This document shows positions 26,447 to 36,853 of a stretch of 64,000 nt of DNA, one piece after another. The position numbers were made by a program, and so were the translations under genes. The notes below the pieces were generated by a model, which searched no databases, was not told where the DNA came from, and saw only the letters and a list, made by a program, of their open reading frames with translations. Each line of letters opens with the position of its first letter. Positions within the stretch are counted from its first letter, which is position 1. This stretch comes from Dechloromonas sp. Dech2017 (GTDB taxonomy: Bacteria; Pseudomonadota; Gammaproteobacteria; Burkholderiales; Rhodocyclaceae), in assembly GCA_009469585.1 (NCBI GenBank), contig SSXW01000005.1, positions 62,001 to 126,000 of the forward strand, written 5' to 3'.

Positions 26447-27693
26447 AGGTTGTCGTGCTGGGGGCCGGCGTTGTCGGCACGACGAGCGCCTGGTACCTCG
26501 CCCAGGCCGGTCATCAGGTCACCGTCATCGACCGCCAGCCGGTGGCCGGCAACGAAACCAGCTTCGCCAACGGCGGCCAGATTTCCGTTTCCCATGCCGA
26601 GCCGTGGGCCAATCCGCATGTCCTGCACCGCCTGGTGCGCTGGCTGGGCCGTGAAGATGCGCCCCTGCTCTGGCGCTGGCGGGCCGATCAGGCCCAGCTG
26701 GCCTGGGGGCTGCGTTTCCTGGTCGAATGCCTGCCCGGGCGAACCCGGCGCAACATCGGCGCCATCCTGGCCATGGCTTATTACAGCAGGGGGCGGCTGC
26801 AGGCGCTGCGCCGCGAACTGAGGCTGGAATACGATCAGCTGGAGCGCGGCATCCTGCACTTCTACACCGATCGCCAGGAGTTCGCGGGAGCCGTCGAGGC
26901 GGCCGAACTGATGCGCCAGTTCGGACTCGATCGTGATACGGTCGACGTCGAAAAATGCCTGAAAATCGAACCCGCCCTGGCCGCTGCCCGCTCCCTGCTG
27001 GTTGGCGGCGACTACACGCGTTCCGACGAGTCGGGCGACGCTCACAAGTTCACCCGGGCCCTGGCCGAGCAGGCCAGCGCCCGCGGCGTCACCTTCCGCT
27101 TCGGGCTCGACATCGACCGGCTGGCGACGGCCGGTGGCCAGGTCGCCGGCGTGCTGGTCGGCAACCGGGGCGGCAACGAACTGCTCACTGCCGATGCCTA
27201 CGTGGTGGCGCTCGGCAGCTATTCGCCGCTGCTCCTCAAGCCACTTGGCATCGACCTGCCGATCTATCCGGCCAAGGGCTATTCGGCGACGCTGACGCTG
27301 GCCGAGAACAGCCAGGCGCCGACGGTCAGCCTGACCGACGACGAGTTCAAGCTGGTCTTTTCCCGACTCGGCGACCGGCTGCGCGTGGCCGGCACGGCCG
27401 AGTTCAACGGCTACAACCTCGATCTCAATCCGGTGCGCTGCCAGGCGCTGATCACGCGCACCCACCAGCTTTTTCCCGATCTGCAGACGGTTGGCGAGCC
27501 GGAATTCTGGTGCGGCCTGCGCCCGGCGACGCCGTCGAACGTGCCGCTCATCGGCCGCAGCCGCTTCGCCAACCTGTGGCTGAATACCGGCCACGGTACG
27601 CTGGGGTGGACCATGGCCTGCGGTTCGGGCGCGGCGCTGGCCGACCTGATGAGCGGGGCGCGGCCGGAACCGGATTTTCCCTTCCTGCGATGA
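26443..27693 (+). CDS. dadA: D-amino acid dehydrogenase
   Basis: FAD-dependent membrane-associated dehydrogenase, 416 aa, oxidising D-amino acids (D-alanine) to keto acids. The FAD-binding GAGVVGTTSAWYLA at the N-terminus, NETSFANGGQISVSHAEPWANP and the C-terminal WCGLRPATPSNVPLIG, TGHGTLGWTMACGSG are DadA hallmarks. Start GTG overlaps the spoT stop by 4 bp. The overlap with tatD-like downstream suggests coupling. Confidence 0.94.
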   Translation: MKVVVLGAGVVGTTSAWYLAQAGHQVTVIDRQPVAGNETSFANGGQISVSHAEPWANPHVLHRLVRWLGREDAPLLWRWRADQAQLAWGLRFLVECLPGRTRRNIGAILAMAYYSRGRLQALRRELRLEYDQLERGILHFYTDRQEFAGAVEAAELMRQFGLDRDTVDVEKCLKIEPALAAARSLLVGGDYTRSDESGDAHKFTRALAEQASARGVTFRFGLDIDRLATAGGQVAGVLVGNRGGNELLTADAYVVALGSYSPLLLKPLGIDLPIYPAKGYSATLTLAENSQAPTVSLTDDEFKLVFSRLGDRLRVAGTAEFNGYNLDLNPVRCQALITRTHQLFPDLQTVGEPEFWCGLRPATPSNVPLIGRSRFANLWLNTGHGTLGWTMACGSGAALADLMSGARPEPDFPFLR

Positions 27694-28451
27694 TCATCGA
27701 CACCCATTGCCATCTCGACGCGGCCGAGTTCGATGCCGATCGCGACGCGGTGCATGGGGCGGCGCTGGCCGTCGGGGTCGAACGTATCGTGGTGCCGGCC
27801 GTCGCGGTCGACAGCTTTTTCAAGACAAAAACGATAGTTTCCCGCTACCCGGGCTGTGTTGCGGCCTACGGCATCCACCCCTTGTACGTCATGCAGGCCG
27901 GCGCGGCCGACCTCGCCACCCTGCGTCAATGGCTGGCGGCGGAGCGGCCGGTGGCGGTCGGTGAAATCGGCCTCGATGGTTTCGTCGCCGACAGCGACCC
28001 AGAGCGCCAGACGCACTATTTCGTCGAGCAGCTGAAGCTGGCCCGCGAGTTCGATCTGCCAGTGCTGCTCCATGTCCGGCGGGCCGTCGACCTGATTCTC
28101 AAGCAGTTGCGCCGCATCGGCGTTCGCGGCGGCATCGCCCACGCCTTCAACGGCAGCCGCCAGCAGGCCGATGAATTCATCAAGCTCGGCTTCGTGCTCG
28201 GCTTCGGCGGCATCCTGACTTTTGCCGGCTCGACCCGCATTCGCCAGCTGGCGGCCAGCCTGCCTCTCGAATCCATCGTGCTCGAGACGGACGCCCCCGA
28301 CATTCCCCCAGCCTGGCTGAATCGCGGCCGCAACACCCCGGCCGAGCTGGCCGGCATCGCCGACACGCTGGCCGAATTGCGCGGCCTGAGCCGGGCCGAG
28401 GTGGCGGCGGCGACGACGGCCAACGCCTGTCGCGTCCTGGCCTTGAGTTGA
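27690..28451 (+). CDS. TatD-family metal-dependent hydrolase
   Basis: 253-aa amidohydrolase-fold nuclease. Metal ligands are visible in DTHCHLD, VGEIGLDG, LLHVRRA, GIAHAFNGS and LETDAPDIPP. TatD-like enzymes act as DNA exonuclease/deacylase-type hydrolases. The start ATG overlaps the dadA stop (ATGA). Nothing resembling a terminator separates it clearly from nap. Confidence 0.92.
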   Translation: MIIDTHCHLDAAEFDADRDAVHGAALAVGVERIVVPAVAVDSFFKTKTIVSRYPGCVAAYGIHPLYVMQAGAADLATLRQWLAAERPVAVGEIGLDGFVADSDPERQTHYFVEQLKLAREFDLPVLLHVRRAVDLILKQLRRIGVRGGIAHAFNGSRQQADEFIKLGFVLGFGGILTFAGSTRIRQLAASLPLESIVLETDAPDIPPAWLNRGRNTPAELAGIADTLAELRGLSRAEVAAATTANACRVLALS

Positions 28452-28496
28452 CCGAAATCAACATTCCACTAAAAAGTTCAGGGTCTTTCGCCGGAT

Positions 28497-28510
28497 TTGA
28501 TCTGCGCTAA
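28497..28510 (+). promoter_or_regulatory. Degenerate FNR/Anr-like site upstream of napD
   Basis: TTGAT-CTGC-GCTAA keeps the left half of the TTGAT-N4-ATCAA consensus; the right half matches poorly. It lies about 65 bp upstream of napD. It would fit oxygen control of nap but is weak. Confidence 0.25.
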
Positions 28511-28570
28511 AGAAGCGTCTCCTTATGGGCGTAGATTGCCCGAGCCGACATATCACTGACTGGGGTTAGC

Positions 28571-28843
28571 GTGGATACGAAAGTCTCCGGAGGGGTCAAT
28601 ATTTCCAGCGTCATTCTGGGGGTCTCGCCGGAGGGCACAGATCAGGTTCGGAAACAGCTGCTCGCACTCAAGGGGGTTGAGGTTCATGCCGTGGCCGACG
28701 ATGGACGGATGATCGTCTCCATTGAAAGCGCCGCGGAAGACGACACCGTCGGCACATTTGAGGCGATCCGCCAGACCCCGGGCGTGCTCTCGGCGTCGCT
28801 GGTGTATCACCACTACGAAACCGATCCAGACGAGGAGGCCTGA
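28571..28843 (+). CDS. napD: Periplasmic nitrate reductase assembly chaperone NapD
   Basis: 90-aa Nap[35 protein letters not shown] and a C-terminal [13 protein letters not shown]. It binds the NapA Tat signal and prevents premature export. Start GTG at 28571 (GGGGT upstream). The ATG of napA comes 1 bp after its stop, so it is the first gene of napDAGHB. Confidence 0.95.
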   Translation: MDTKVSGGVNISSVILGVSPEGTDQVRKQLLALKGVEVHAVADDGRMIVSIESAAEDDTVGTFEAIRQTPGVLSASLVYHHYETDPDEEA

Positions 28844-28844
28844 G

Positions 28845-31394
28845 ATGATCGAAATGAAACTGACGCGACGCGATTTCATCAAGAGCAATGCGGTTGCGGC
28901 AGCTGCCACGGTGGCCGGGATAAGCCTTCCCGGAGCGGCCATGGCGCAGCAGAAGGGCAGCGACGGCGTGCGCTGGGACAAGGGCGTCTGCCGTTACTGC
29001 GGTACCGGTTGCGGCGTGCTGGTCGGCGTCAAGGACGGTCGGGTGGTGGCCACGCAGGGCGACCCCGAAGCCCCGGTCAATCGCGGCCTGAACTGCATCA
29101 AGGGCTATTTCCTCTCGAAAATCCAGTACGGCAAGGATCGCCTGACGACGCCCATGCTGCGCATGAAGGACGGCAAGTACGACAAGAACGGCGACTTCAA
29201 GCCGATCAGCTGGAACCAGGCCTTCGACATCATGGAAGAGAAGTGCAAGGCGGCGCTCAAGGCCGGCGGCCCGCGCAACATCGCCATGTTCGGCTCGGGC
29301 CAGTGGACGGTTTGGGAGGGTTATGCCGCGGCCAAGCTGATGAAGGCCGGCTTCCTGTCCAACAACATCGACCCCAACGCCCGCCACTGCATGGCCTCGG
29401 CGGTGGCCGGCTTCATGCGCACCTTCGGCATCGACGAGCCGATGGGCTGCTACGACGATGCCGAGCACGCCGACGTCTTCGCGCTGTGGGGCTCGAACAT
29501 GGCCGAGATGCACCCGATCCTCTGGTCGCGCATCACCGACCGCCGGCTCTCCGCCAAGCACGTCAAGGTCCATGTGCTGTCAACCTTCACCCACCGTTCC
29601 TGCGAACTGGCCGACAGCGAACTGATCTTCAAGCCGCAGTCCGACCTGGCCATCCTCAACTACATCTGCAACCACATCATCCAGACTGGCGCGGTCAACA
29701 AGGAATTTGTCGAAAAACACGTCAAGTTCGCCAAGGGTGTCACCGACATCGGCTATGGCCTGCGGCCCAATCATCCGCTGGAAAAAGTCGCGATGAACAA
29801 CGGCTACCCCGGCGAGGACGGCAAGCCGAAGGGCAATCCGAACAATTCGACGCCGATCAGCTTCGACGAATTCGCTGCCTTCGTCGCCGAGTACACGCTG
29901 GACAAGGCGCATGAAATCTCCGGCGTGCCCAAGGAAAACCTGGAAGCCCTGGCCAAGACCTACGCCGATCCCAAGCTCAAGGTCGTTTCCTACTGGACCA
30001 TGGGCTTCAACCAGCACACCCGCGGCACCTGGGTGAACAACATGATCTACAACGTGCACCTGCTGGTCGGCAAGATTTCCCAGCCGGGCAACGGCCCCTT
30101 CTCGCTGACCGGCCAGCCGTCGGCCTGCGGTACGGCGCGCGAAGTCGGCACCTTCGCCCATCGCCTGCCGGCCGACATGGTGGTGATGAATCCCAAGCAC
30201 CGCGAAATGTCGGAAAAGCTGTGGAAACTGCCGGCCGGCATCATCCCGCCGTGGGTCGGCCTGCACGCCGTCGCCCAGAGCCGGGCGCTGAAGGACGGCA
30301 AGCTCGGCTTCTACTGGACGTCGACCACCAACAACATGCAGGCCGGCCCCAACGTCAATGACGAGATCTATCCGGGCTGGCGCAATCCGAAGGCCTTCGT
30401 CGTCGTTTCCGACGTCTATCCGACCGTCTCGGCAATGTCCTCCGACCTCATCCTGCCCTGCGCCATGTGGATGGAAAAGGAGGGCATGTACGGCAACGCC
30501 GAGCGCCGTGGCCAGATGTGGCGCCAGCAGGTCAAGGCGCCCGGCGAGGGCAGGTCCGATCTGTGGCAGTACGTGGAGTTCTCCAAGCGCTTCAAGGTCG
30601 ACGAGGTGTGGCCGGCCGAGATCCTCGACAAGAACCCCGAGTACAAGGGAAAGACGCTGTACGAGGTGCTCTATGCCAACGGTCAGGTCAACAGGTTCGG
30701 GCTGGACGAGGTGGCTAAAGTCAACGCCCACGGCATCAAGGACTACATGAACGACGAGTCCCAGGCCTTCGGTTTCTACCTCCAGAAAGGCCTGTTCGAG
30801 GAATACGCGTCGTTTGGCCGCGGCAAGGCCCACGACCTGGCCCCCTTCGAGGTCTATCACAAGGCGCGCGGCCTGCGCTGGCCGGTGGTCGATGGCAAGG
30901 AAACGCTGTGGCGCTTCCGCGAAGGCTACGATCCCTACGTGCCCAAGGGCGAGGGCGTGCGCTTCTACGGCCATGCCGACGGCAAGGCCATCGCCTATGC
31001 CCTGCCCTACCAGCCGGCGGCCGAAATGCCCGATGCCGAGTTCGACCTGTGGCTGTGCACCGGTCGCGTCCTCGAGCACTGGCATACCGGCTCGATGACC
31101 CGGCGCGTGCCCGAGTTGTACAAGGCGATGCCCGACGCCGTGGTCTTCATGCACCCGGACGATGCCAAGAAGCGCGGCCTCAACCGCAACGACGTGGTCA
31201 AGCTGTCCACCCGGCGCGGCGAGGTCCAGTTGCGCGTCGAAACCAAGGGCCGCAACAAGCCGCCGGTCGGGCTGGTCTTCGCGCCCTTCTTCGACGAACA
31301 CCGGCTGGTCAACAAGCTGACGCTGGATGCGACCTGTCCGATCTCCAAGGAGACCGACTACAAGAAATGCGCCTGCAAGGTGGTCAAGGCCTGA
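28845..31394 (+). CDS. napA: Periplasmic nitrate reductase catalytic subunit NapA
   Basis: 849-aa Mo-bis-MGD enzyme that reduces nitrate to nitrite in the periplasm. Tat signal TRRDFIKSN followed by a hydrophobic run ending about AAMA (residue 34). A 4Fe-4S motif C49-x2-C52-x3-C56-x27-C84 and the Mo-ligand cysteine C182 in [12 protein letters not shown]-binding regions include [10 protein letters not shown] and the C-terminal [15 protein letters not shown] chose ATG 28845 because GAGGAGG lies about 6 bp upstream; the ATG three codons later is possible. Confidence 0.97.
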   Translation: MIEMKLTRRDFIKSNAVAAAATVAGISLPGAAMAQQKGSDGVRWDKGVCRYCGTGCGVLVGVKDGRVVATQGDPEAPVNRGLNCIKGYFLSKIQYGKDRLTTPMLRMKDGKYDKNGDFKPISWNQAFDIMEEKCKAALKAGGPRNIAMFGSGQWTVWEGYAAAKLMKAGFLSNNIDPNARHCMASAVAGFMRTFGIDEPMGCYDDAEHADVFALWGSNMAEMHPILWSRITDRRLSAKHVKVHVLSTFTHRSCELADSELIFKPQSDLAILNYICNHIIQTGAVNKEFVEKHVKFAKGVTDIGYGLRPNHPLEKVAMNNGYPGEDGKPKGNPNNSTPISFDEFAAFVAEYTLDKAHEISGVPKENLEALAKTYADPKLKVVSYWTMGFNQHTRGTWVNNMIYNVHLLVGKISQPGNGPFSLTGQPSACGTAREVGTFAHRLPADMVVMNPKHREMSEKLWKLPAGIIPPWVGLHAVAQSRALKDGKLGFYWTSTTNNMQAGPNVNDEIYPGWRNPKAFVVVSDVYPTVSAMSSDLILPCAMWMEKEGMYGNAERRGQMWRQQVKAPGEGRSDLWQYVEFSKRFKVDEVWPAEILDKNPEYKGKTLYEVLYANGQVNRFGLDEVAKVNAHGIKDYMNDESQAFGFYLQKGLFEEYASFGRGKAHDLAPFEVYHKARGLRWPVVDGKETLWRFREGYDPYVPKGEGVRFYGHADGKAIAYALPYQPAAEMPDAEFDLWLCTGRVLEHWHTGSMTRRVPELYKAMPDAVVFMHPDDAKKRGLNRNDVVKLSTRRGEVQLRVETKGRNKPPVGLVFAPFFDEHRLVNKLTLDATCPISKETDYKKCACKVVKA

Positions 31395-31426
31395 ACGGCA
31401 TAACGAGGTAATCAGGGAGTGCCGGA

Positions 31427-31453
31427 CGCGGGTGGGAAAGGGGCCCGCCCGCG
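31427..31453 (+). other. Stable stem-loop in the napA-napG spacer
   Basis: A 10-bp stem (CGCGGGTGGG with CCCGCCCGCG, one G-U pair) closes a 7-nt loop, 32 bp after the napA stop. No T-tract follows, so it is not a classic terminator. It could act as an mRNA-stabilising or processing hairpin that sets napDA expression above napGHB. Confidence 0.55.
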
Positions 31454-31481
31454 ACTGGCGCAACCAGTTGGTGAGTGAACA

Positions 31482-32354
31482 ATGAAAAGCAAGACCCCCA
31501 AAACGAGTGCTGCCCGGCGCCAGTTCATGTTCGATTCTGCCCGCATGGTGTGCGGAGTTGGCATGCTCGGCCTCGGCCTCGGTCTCTATGCCAAGCAATC
31601 GAAGGCGCTGCCGGCGCTTGCCCTGCGCCCGCCTGGCGCCCTGCCGGAAGACGACTTCCTCGGCGCCTGCATCCGCTGCGGCCTGTGCGTGCGCGACTGC
31701 CCCTACAACACGCTGGAACTGGCCAAACCGGAAACTCCGGTGGCGACCGGAACCCCCTTCTTCAACGCGCGCAACATCCCATGCGAGATGTGCGAAGACA
31801 TCCCTTGCGTCAAGGCCTGCCCGACGCAGGCGCTGGATCACGGGCTGACCGACATCAACAAGGCGAAGATGGGCATCGCCGTATTGATCGACCACGAGAC
31901 CTGTCTCAACTTCCTCGGCCTGCGCTGCGATGTCTGTTACCGCGTCTGCCCGGTCATCGACAAGGCGATCACCCTCGACCTGCAGCCGAATACGCGCACC
32001 GGCCGGCACGCCATGTTTCTGCCGACCGTGCATTCCGAGCACTGCACCGGCTGCGGCAAGTGTGAGAAGTCCTGTGTGCTCGAGGAGGCGGCCATCCGCG
32101 TACTGCCGCCCAAACTGGCCAAGGGCGCGCTCGGCGAACACTATCGCCTGGGCTGGGAGGAGCAGAAAAAGGCCGGCAGTTCGCTGATCGACGAATCGAG
32201 GATGGTCGATCTGCCCGACCGCCTGCCGGAAGGCGCCGTGCTGCCCGGTCACTATGACCCGGCCAGCGGCCAGACCGAAGCCCTGCGCGGCATGCCGGGT
32301 AGCGAGGCGGGGGCGATTCCCAGCCTTCCGCCCGGCCTGGGGGGCAAGCCATGA
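31482..32354 (+). CDS. napG: Ferredoxin-type protein NapG
   Basis: 290-aa Tat-exported iron-sulfur protein (signal ARRQFMF plus hydrophobic run to about residue 43). Four 4Fe-4S cysteine clusters are visible: CIRCGLCVRDCP, CEMCEDIPCVKACP, the CLNFLGLRCDVCYRVCP group and CTGCGKCEKSC. With NapH it passes electrons from quinol towards NapB/NapA. The C-terminus after residue 230 is Pro/Gly-rich. It overlaps napH by 4 bp. Confidence 0.95.
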   Translation: MKSKTPKTSAARRQFMFDSARMVCGVGMLGLGLGLYAKQSKALPALALRPPGALPEDDFLGACIRCGLCVRDCPYNTLELAKPETPVATGTPFFNARNIPCEMCEDIPCVKACPTQALDHGLTDINKAKMGIAVLIDHETCLNFLGLRCDVCYRVCPVIDKAITLDLQPNTRTGRHAMFLPTVHSEHCTGCGKCEKSCVLEEAAIRVLPPKLAKGALGEHYRLGWEEQKKAGSSLIDESRMVDLPDRLPEGAVLPGHYDPASGQTEALRGMPGSEAGAIPSLPPGLGGKP

Positions 32355-33259
32355 GCCTGAATGCCCACCAGAAACGTACTGGCCAGGAAGCCATCGAGGA
32401 AAAAGGCTGGCTGGCCGCCCACAAGTGGCTGATCCTGCGCCGTCTGTCGCAGTTCGGCATCCTCGCCCTGTTCCTGCTCGGGCCGTTGGCCGGCATCTGG
32501 CTGGTCAAGGGCAACCTCAACTACAGCTACACCCTCGACCTGTTGCCGCTGACCGATCCCTATGTCGCGCTGCAGTCGCTGCTGGCCGGGCATGCCCCGG
32601 AAAAGCTGGGGATCATCGGCGTCGCCATCGTGCTGGTCTTCTATTTCCTGGTCGGCGGCCGCGTCTATTGCAGCTGGGTCTGCCCGGTGAACATGGTGAC
32701 CGACGCCGCCGGCTGGCTGCGCGACCGCCTTGGCATCAAGGGGGCGAGCAGCCTGTCACGGCAAACCCGTTACTGGGTGCTGGGCATGACGCTGGTCGGC
32801 TCGGCGCTGACCGGGGTGGTGCTGTGGGAATTGGTCAACCCGGTGTCGATGCTGCACCGCGGCCTGATTTTCGGGCTGGGCATGGGCTGGGCCATCGTTC
32901 TCGTCATTTTCCTGTTCGACCTGTTCGTGATGAATCGCGGCTGGTGCGGCCGGCTTTGCCCGGTCGGCGCCTTCTACGGCCTGCTCGGCCGGTGGAGCCC
33001 GGTGCGGGTTGCGGCGCCGGCCCGGGCTGCCTGCAACGACTGCATGGACTGCTTCGAGGTCTGCCCCGAGCCGCAGGTCATCCGGCCGGCCCTGAAGGGC
33101 GAGGGCAAGGGGGTGGGGCCGGTCATCCTGGCTCCCGATTGCACCAATTGCGGTCGCTGCATCGATGTCTGTTCGAAAGATGTGTTTGCCTACAGCCTGC
33201 GTTTCAATAATCCGGCTTCCACGGTGCCGCCGAGCCCGGCGCCAGGCGAAGCCAAATGA
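32351..33259 (+). CDS. napH: Quinol dehydrogenase membrane component NapH
   Basis: 302-aa inner-membrane protein with about four transmembrane helices (near 33-50, 87-107, 137-157, 177-197). It has the paired CxxxCP motifs (YCSWVCPVN and GWCGRLCPVG) and two C-terminal 4Fe-4S clusters (CNDCMDCFEVCP, CTNCGRCIDVCS). NapGH forms the electron-entry module. No napC is in this window, so NapGH may be the only local quinol route. Confidence 0.95.
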   Translation: MSLNAHQKRTGQEAIEEKGWLAAHKWLILRRLSQFGILALFLLGPLAGIWLVKGNLNYSYTLDLLPLTDPYVALQSLLAGHAPEKLGIIGVAIVLVFYFLVGGRVYCSWVCPVNMVTDAAGWLRDRLGIKGASSLSRQTRYWVLGMTLVGSALTGVVLWELVNPVSMLHRGLIFGLGMGWAIVLVIFLFDLFVMNRGWCGRLCPVGAFYGLLGRWSPVRVAAPARAACNDCMDCFEVCPEPQVIRPALKGEGKGVGPVILAPDCTNCGRCIDVCSKDVFAYSLRFNNPASTVPPSPAPGEAK

Positions 33260-33289
33260 CCCATCGGTTCTAGAGGAGGAGCGTCGATC

Positions 33290-33757
33290 ATGAAACAAAC
33301 CTGGAAGACAAGTATTGCCGTGCTGGCTTCGGTTGCCTGCTGGGCCCTGGGTGGAACGGCCCTGGCTCAGGACGGGCCGGTGTCGATGCGGGGAGCCGAT
33401 GTTTCTGCCGCCGACAAGGCGCCTGAGGCCAAGAAATACCTGGGCGGCAAACCGGGCGGGCAGGAAAAGGTGGCGCGCACCTACCAGGGGCAGCCGCCGG
33501 TCATCCCCCATGCCGTCGAGAATTTCAACGAGATTTCACTGGAAGAGAACCAATGCCTGAGCTGTCACGGCAAGGATGTCTACGAGAAGAAGAAGGCGCC
33601 GAAGATCGGCGACAGCCATTTCCGCGACCGTGACGGCAAGGTGCTGCCCAATGCCTCGGCGGCCCGCTACAACTGCGACCAGTGCCACGTGCCGCAGGTC
33701 GATGCGCCGCCGCTGGTTTCCAACAGCTTCAAGGGCGACATCGCCGACAAGAAGTAA
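33290..33757 (+). CDS. napB: Diheme cytochrome NapB
   Basis: 155-aa periplasmic electron-transfer subunit. Signal peptide about 1-26 (GGTALAQ). Two CxxCH heme sites (CLSCH and CDQCH) with the NapB-typical RRSYxQQPP-like ARTYQGQPPVIPHAV segment. It hands electrons to NapA. A strong SD (AGAGGAGGAG) precedes it. It is the last nap gene here. Confidence 0.96.
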   Translation: MKQTWKTSIAVLASVACWALGGTALAQDGPVSMRGADVSAADKAPEAKKYLGGKPGGQEKVARTYQGQPPVIPHAVENFNEISLEENQCLSCHGKDVYEKKKAPKIGDSHFRDRDGKVLPNASAARYNCDQCHVPQVDAPPLVSNSFKGDIADKK

Positions 33758-33775
33758 AGCGGGGCGGCAAATGGA

Positions 33776-33796
33776 AAGGGGGGCCAAGCCCCCCTT
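33776..33796. terminator. Bidirectional hairpin between napB and rpoH
   Basis: AAGGGGGG-CCAAG-CCCCCCTT, an 8-bp stem with a 5-nt loop, between convergent napB and rpoH. The T-run on either side is short (TT/TTT), so efficiency is uncertain. Confidence 0.6.
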
Positions 33797-33819
33797 AGTT
33801 GATTGGCGCTGCCGCCGGC

Positions 33820-34683
<864 letters not shown>

Positions 34684-34717
34684 AGCGTAGTATCCTCCTT
34701 GAAGTTCCAAACCTATT

Positions 34718-34744
34718 TTAGCACTCGCAGCCTAAGAGTGCTAA
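34718..34744. promoter_or_regulatory. CIRCE element (HrcA operator)
   Basis: TTAGCACTC-N9-GAGTGCTAA is an exact match to the CIRCE consensus bound by the heat-shock repressor HrcA. It sits in the 78-bp divergent spacer, about 35 bp upstream of rpoH and 18 bp upstream of gluQ. rpoH is the logical target. hrcA, groESL and dnaK are not in this window. Confidence 0.93.
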
Positions 34745-34761
34745 GGTCGAAAAAGGTTTCA

Positions 34762-35679
34762 ATGCAGTCCCCCTCGCCAATTTCTTATCGCGGGCGTTTC
34801 GCGCCGTCGCCCACCGGCGCCTTGCATTTCGGTTCGCTGGTCGCCGCCCTCGGCAGTTATCTCGATGCCCGCAGCCAGGGCGGCGAGTGGCTGGTGCGCA
34901 TGGAGGATGTCGATACGCCGCGCAACGTGGCCGGGGCGGCCGATGACATCCTGCGCACGTTGGCGCATTTCGGTTTCGAATGGGACGGTCCGGTGCTCTA
35001 CCAGAGCGCCCGCGTCGCCGCCTACGCCGAGGCCCTGGATGGCCTGGTGCGGGCCGGGCTGGCCTATGGCTGTGCCTGTTCGCGCAAGGAAATCGCCGCG
35101 GCCAGCCGGACGGCGGTCGACGGCGGGCTGGTTTATCCCGGCACCTGCCGGGCCGGACTGCCCGGCGGAAAGGTGGCGCGGGCCTGGCGGCTGCGCGTGG
35201 CCGAGGGCGAGGTCGCTTTCCTTGACCGCCTGCAAGGGCCGGTTGCCCAGGAACTGGCCCGGGACGTCGGCGACTTCGTGCTGTACCGGGCCGACGGCCT
35301 GTTCGCCTACCAGCTGGCTGTCGCGGTCGACGACAATTTTCAGCAAATTTCGCAAATCGTCCGCGGTGCTGACCTGCTCGCTTCGACGCCGCGCCAGATC
35401 TGGCTGCAGCGCTGTCTGAATTTCCCGACGCCGACTTACGCCCATCTGCCGGTGGCCACCAATGCGGCCGGCGAGAAACTTTCCAAGCAGACCCTGGCCC
35501 GGCCCTTGTGCCGTGAGCGGGCGGCCGCCGAACTGGTCGCCGCGCTGACGTTCCTCGGCCAGCCGGTTCCGGCCGACCTGGCGGCGGCCCCGCTGGCCGA
35601 GGTGTGGGCCTGGGCGCGGGGCAACTGGTCGTTTGCCGCCATTCCCCGGCGGCCGGCTATGGCGTTTCTTCCCGGCTAG
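34762..35679 (+). CDS. gluQ: Glutamyl-Q tRNA(Asp) synthetase
   Basis: 305-aa truncated glutamyl-tRNA synthetase paralogue (GluQRS) that attaches glutamate to queuosine of tRNA-Asp. It has GRFAPSPTGALHFGSLVAAL (HIGH-type), RMEDVDTPR, a Cys-containing CACSRKEI segment, VRGADLL and a KMSKS-like KLSKQ. It lacks the anticodon-binding domain, as expected. ATG 34762 follows AAAAGG. The 3' end overlaps convergent clsB by 23 bp. Confidence 0.95.
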   Translation: MQSPSPISYRGRFAPSPTGALHFGSLVAALGSYLDARSQGGEWLVRMEDVDTPRNVAGAADDILRTLAHFGFEWDGPVLYQSARVAAYAEALDGLVRAGLAYGCACSRKEIAAASRTAVDGGLVYPGTCRAGLPGGKVARAWRLRVAEGEVAFLDRLQGPVAQELARDVGDFVLYRADGLFAYQLAVAVDDNFQQISQIVRGADLLASTPRQIWLQRCLNFPTPTYAHLPVATNAAGEKLSKQTLARPLCRERAAAELVAALTFLGQPVPADLAAAPLAEVWAWARGNWSFAAIPRRPAMAFLPG

Positions 35680-36853
35680 CGTCGGCGGCGTACCAGTGGC
35701 GCTGGCCATAGCCGGCGATGCCGACCATGGCCCGCACCAGGCCGTAGGCCAGCCAGTGGAGCAGGCGCACCCGCCACGGCTTGCGGGAAACTTCCTCGGC
35801 CAGCAATTCGCGGGCCCCCCTGTCCATCGCCTGGTGCAGGCTGGCCTTGAGTTGGCCGGCGAAACGGCTGTCGTCGACGAAGAGGTTGGCTTCCTTGGCG
35901 ACCAGCAGGCTGAAGGGGTCGATGTTCGATGAGCCGACGGTCGCCCAGTGGCCGTCGATGACTGCCACCTTGGCGTGCATGAAGCTGCGTTCGTACTCGA
36001 AGATGCGGATGCCGGCGGCCAGCGCCGTGGCGTACAGGGTTTGCGTCGCATAGCGGAGCAGGCGGTGGTCGCTCTTGCCCTGGAGCAGCACGGTGATGCG
36101 CACGCCCCGCTTGGCGGCGGCATAGAGGGCCCGGCCGAAACGCACGCCGGGCAGGAAATAGGCGTTGGCGATGAGGATTTCCTCGCGGGCGCCCTCGATG
36201 GCGGCCAGGTAGGCATGCAGGATGTCGTTGCGGTGGCGGATGTTGTCGCGGATCCGGAAGGCGGCGGCCTGTTCGCCGAGTGGCTCGCAGCAGGGCGTGG
36301 CGACCGGCGCCTGGCGGTAGCGGCGCTTGAAGTTGGCCCACGAGACGATTTCCCACATGCGCCGCGCGGCATGGTGGATGGGGCCGAGCACCGGGCCTTC
36401 GACGCGTACGGCGTAGTCGTAGTGCGGGCGCATGTCGAGCGGCCCGCTGTTGTCGTCGATGATGTTGATGCCGCCGACGAAAGCCAGGCGGCCGTCGATG
36501 ACGACCAGCTTGCGGTGCAGGCGGCGCAGGCGGTGGCGGCGCAGGTGGAAGCGGCCGATTTCCGGCCGGTAGCTCATGGCGCGGACGCCGGCTGCGGTCA
36601 TCCGGGGCAGGAAGTCGGTGGCGAAATTGCGCGCCCCGAAGCCGTCGACCGTGACATTGACCTGCACGCCGCGGCTGGCCGCCCGGCACAGGGCGCCGGT
36701 CACCTCATGGCCGATTTCGTCGTCGGCGAAAATATAGCTTTCCAGGTAGATCTCGGTTTGCGCCGCTTCGAGGGCGGCGAGCAGGGCCGGGAAGTACTCC
36801 TGGCCGGAGTTGAGCAGGGTCAGCCGGTTGCCCGACAGGAAATCACCGGCCAT
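35657..36853 (-). CDS. clsB: Cardiolipin synthase ClsB (PLD family)
   Basis: 398-aa phospholipase D-type enzyme with two HKD motifs: HRKLVVIDGRLAFVGGIN and HAKVAVIDGHWATVGSSN. An N-terminal LTLLNSGQEYFPALL segment is typical. It condenses phospholipids to cardiolipin at the inner membrane. Start ATG 36853 overlaps the upstream EEP gene by 11 bp; that pairing mirrors E. coli ybhP-clsB. Confidence 0.93.
   Translation of the reverse strand: MAGDFLSGNRLTLLNSGQEYFPALLAALEAAQTEIYLESYIFADDEIGHEVTGALCRAASRGVQVNVTVDGFGARNFATDFLPRMTAAGVRAMSYRPEIGRFHLRRHRLRRLHRKLVVIDGRLAFVGGINIIDDNSGPLDMRPHYDYAVRVEGPVLGPIHHAARRMWEIVSWANFKRRYRQAPVATPCCEPLGEQAAAFRIRDNIRHRNDILHAYLAAIEGAREEILIANAYFLPGVRFGRALYAAAKRGVRITVLLQGKSDHRLLRYATQTLYATALAAGIRIFEYERSFMHAKVAVIDGHWATVGSSNIDPFSLLVAKEANLFVDDSRFAGQLKASLHQAMDRGARELLAEEVSRKPWRVRLLHWLAYGLVRAMVGIAGYGQRHWYAADASREETP

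Noticed and set aside
29580..32252. 890-codon minus-strand frame opposite napA and napG
   Set aside because: The opposite strand encodes NapA and NapG with all cofactor motifs; the antisense translation has no recognisable domain.
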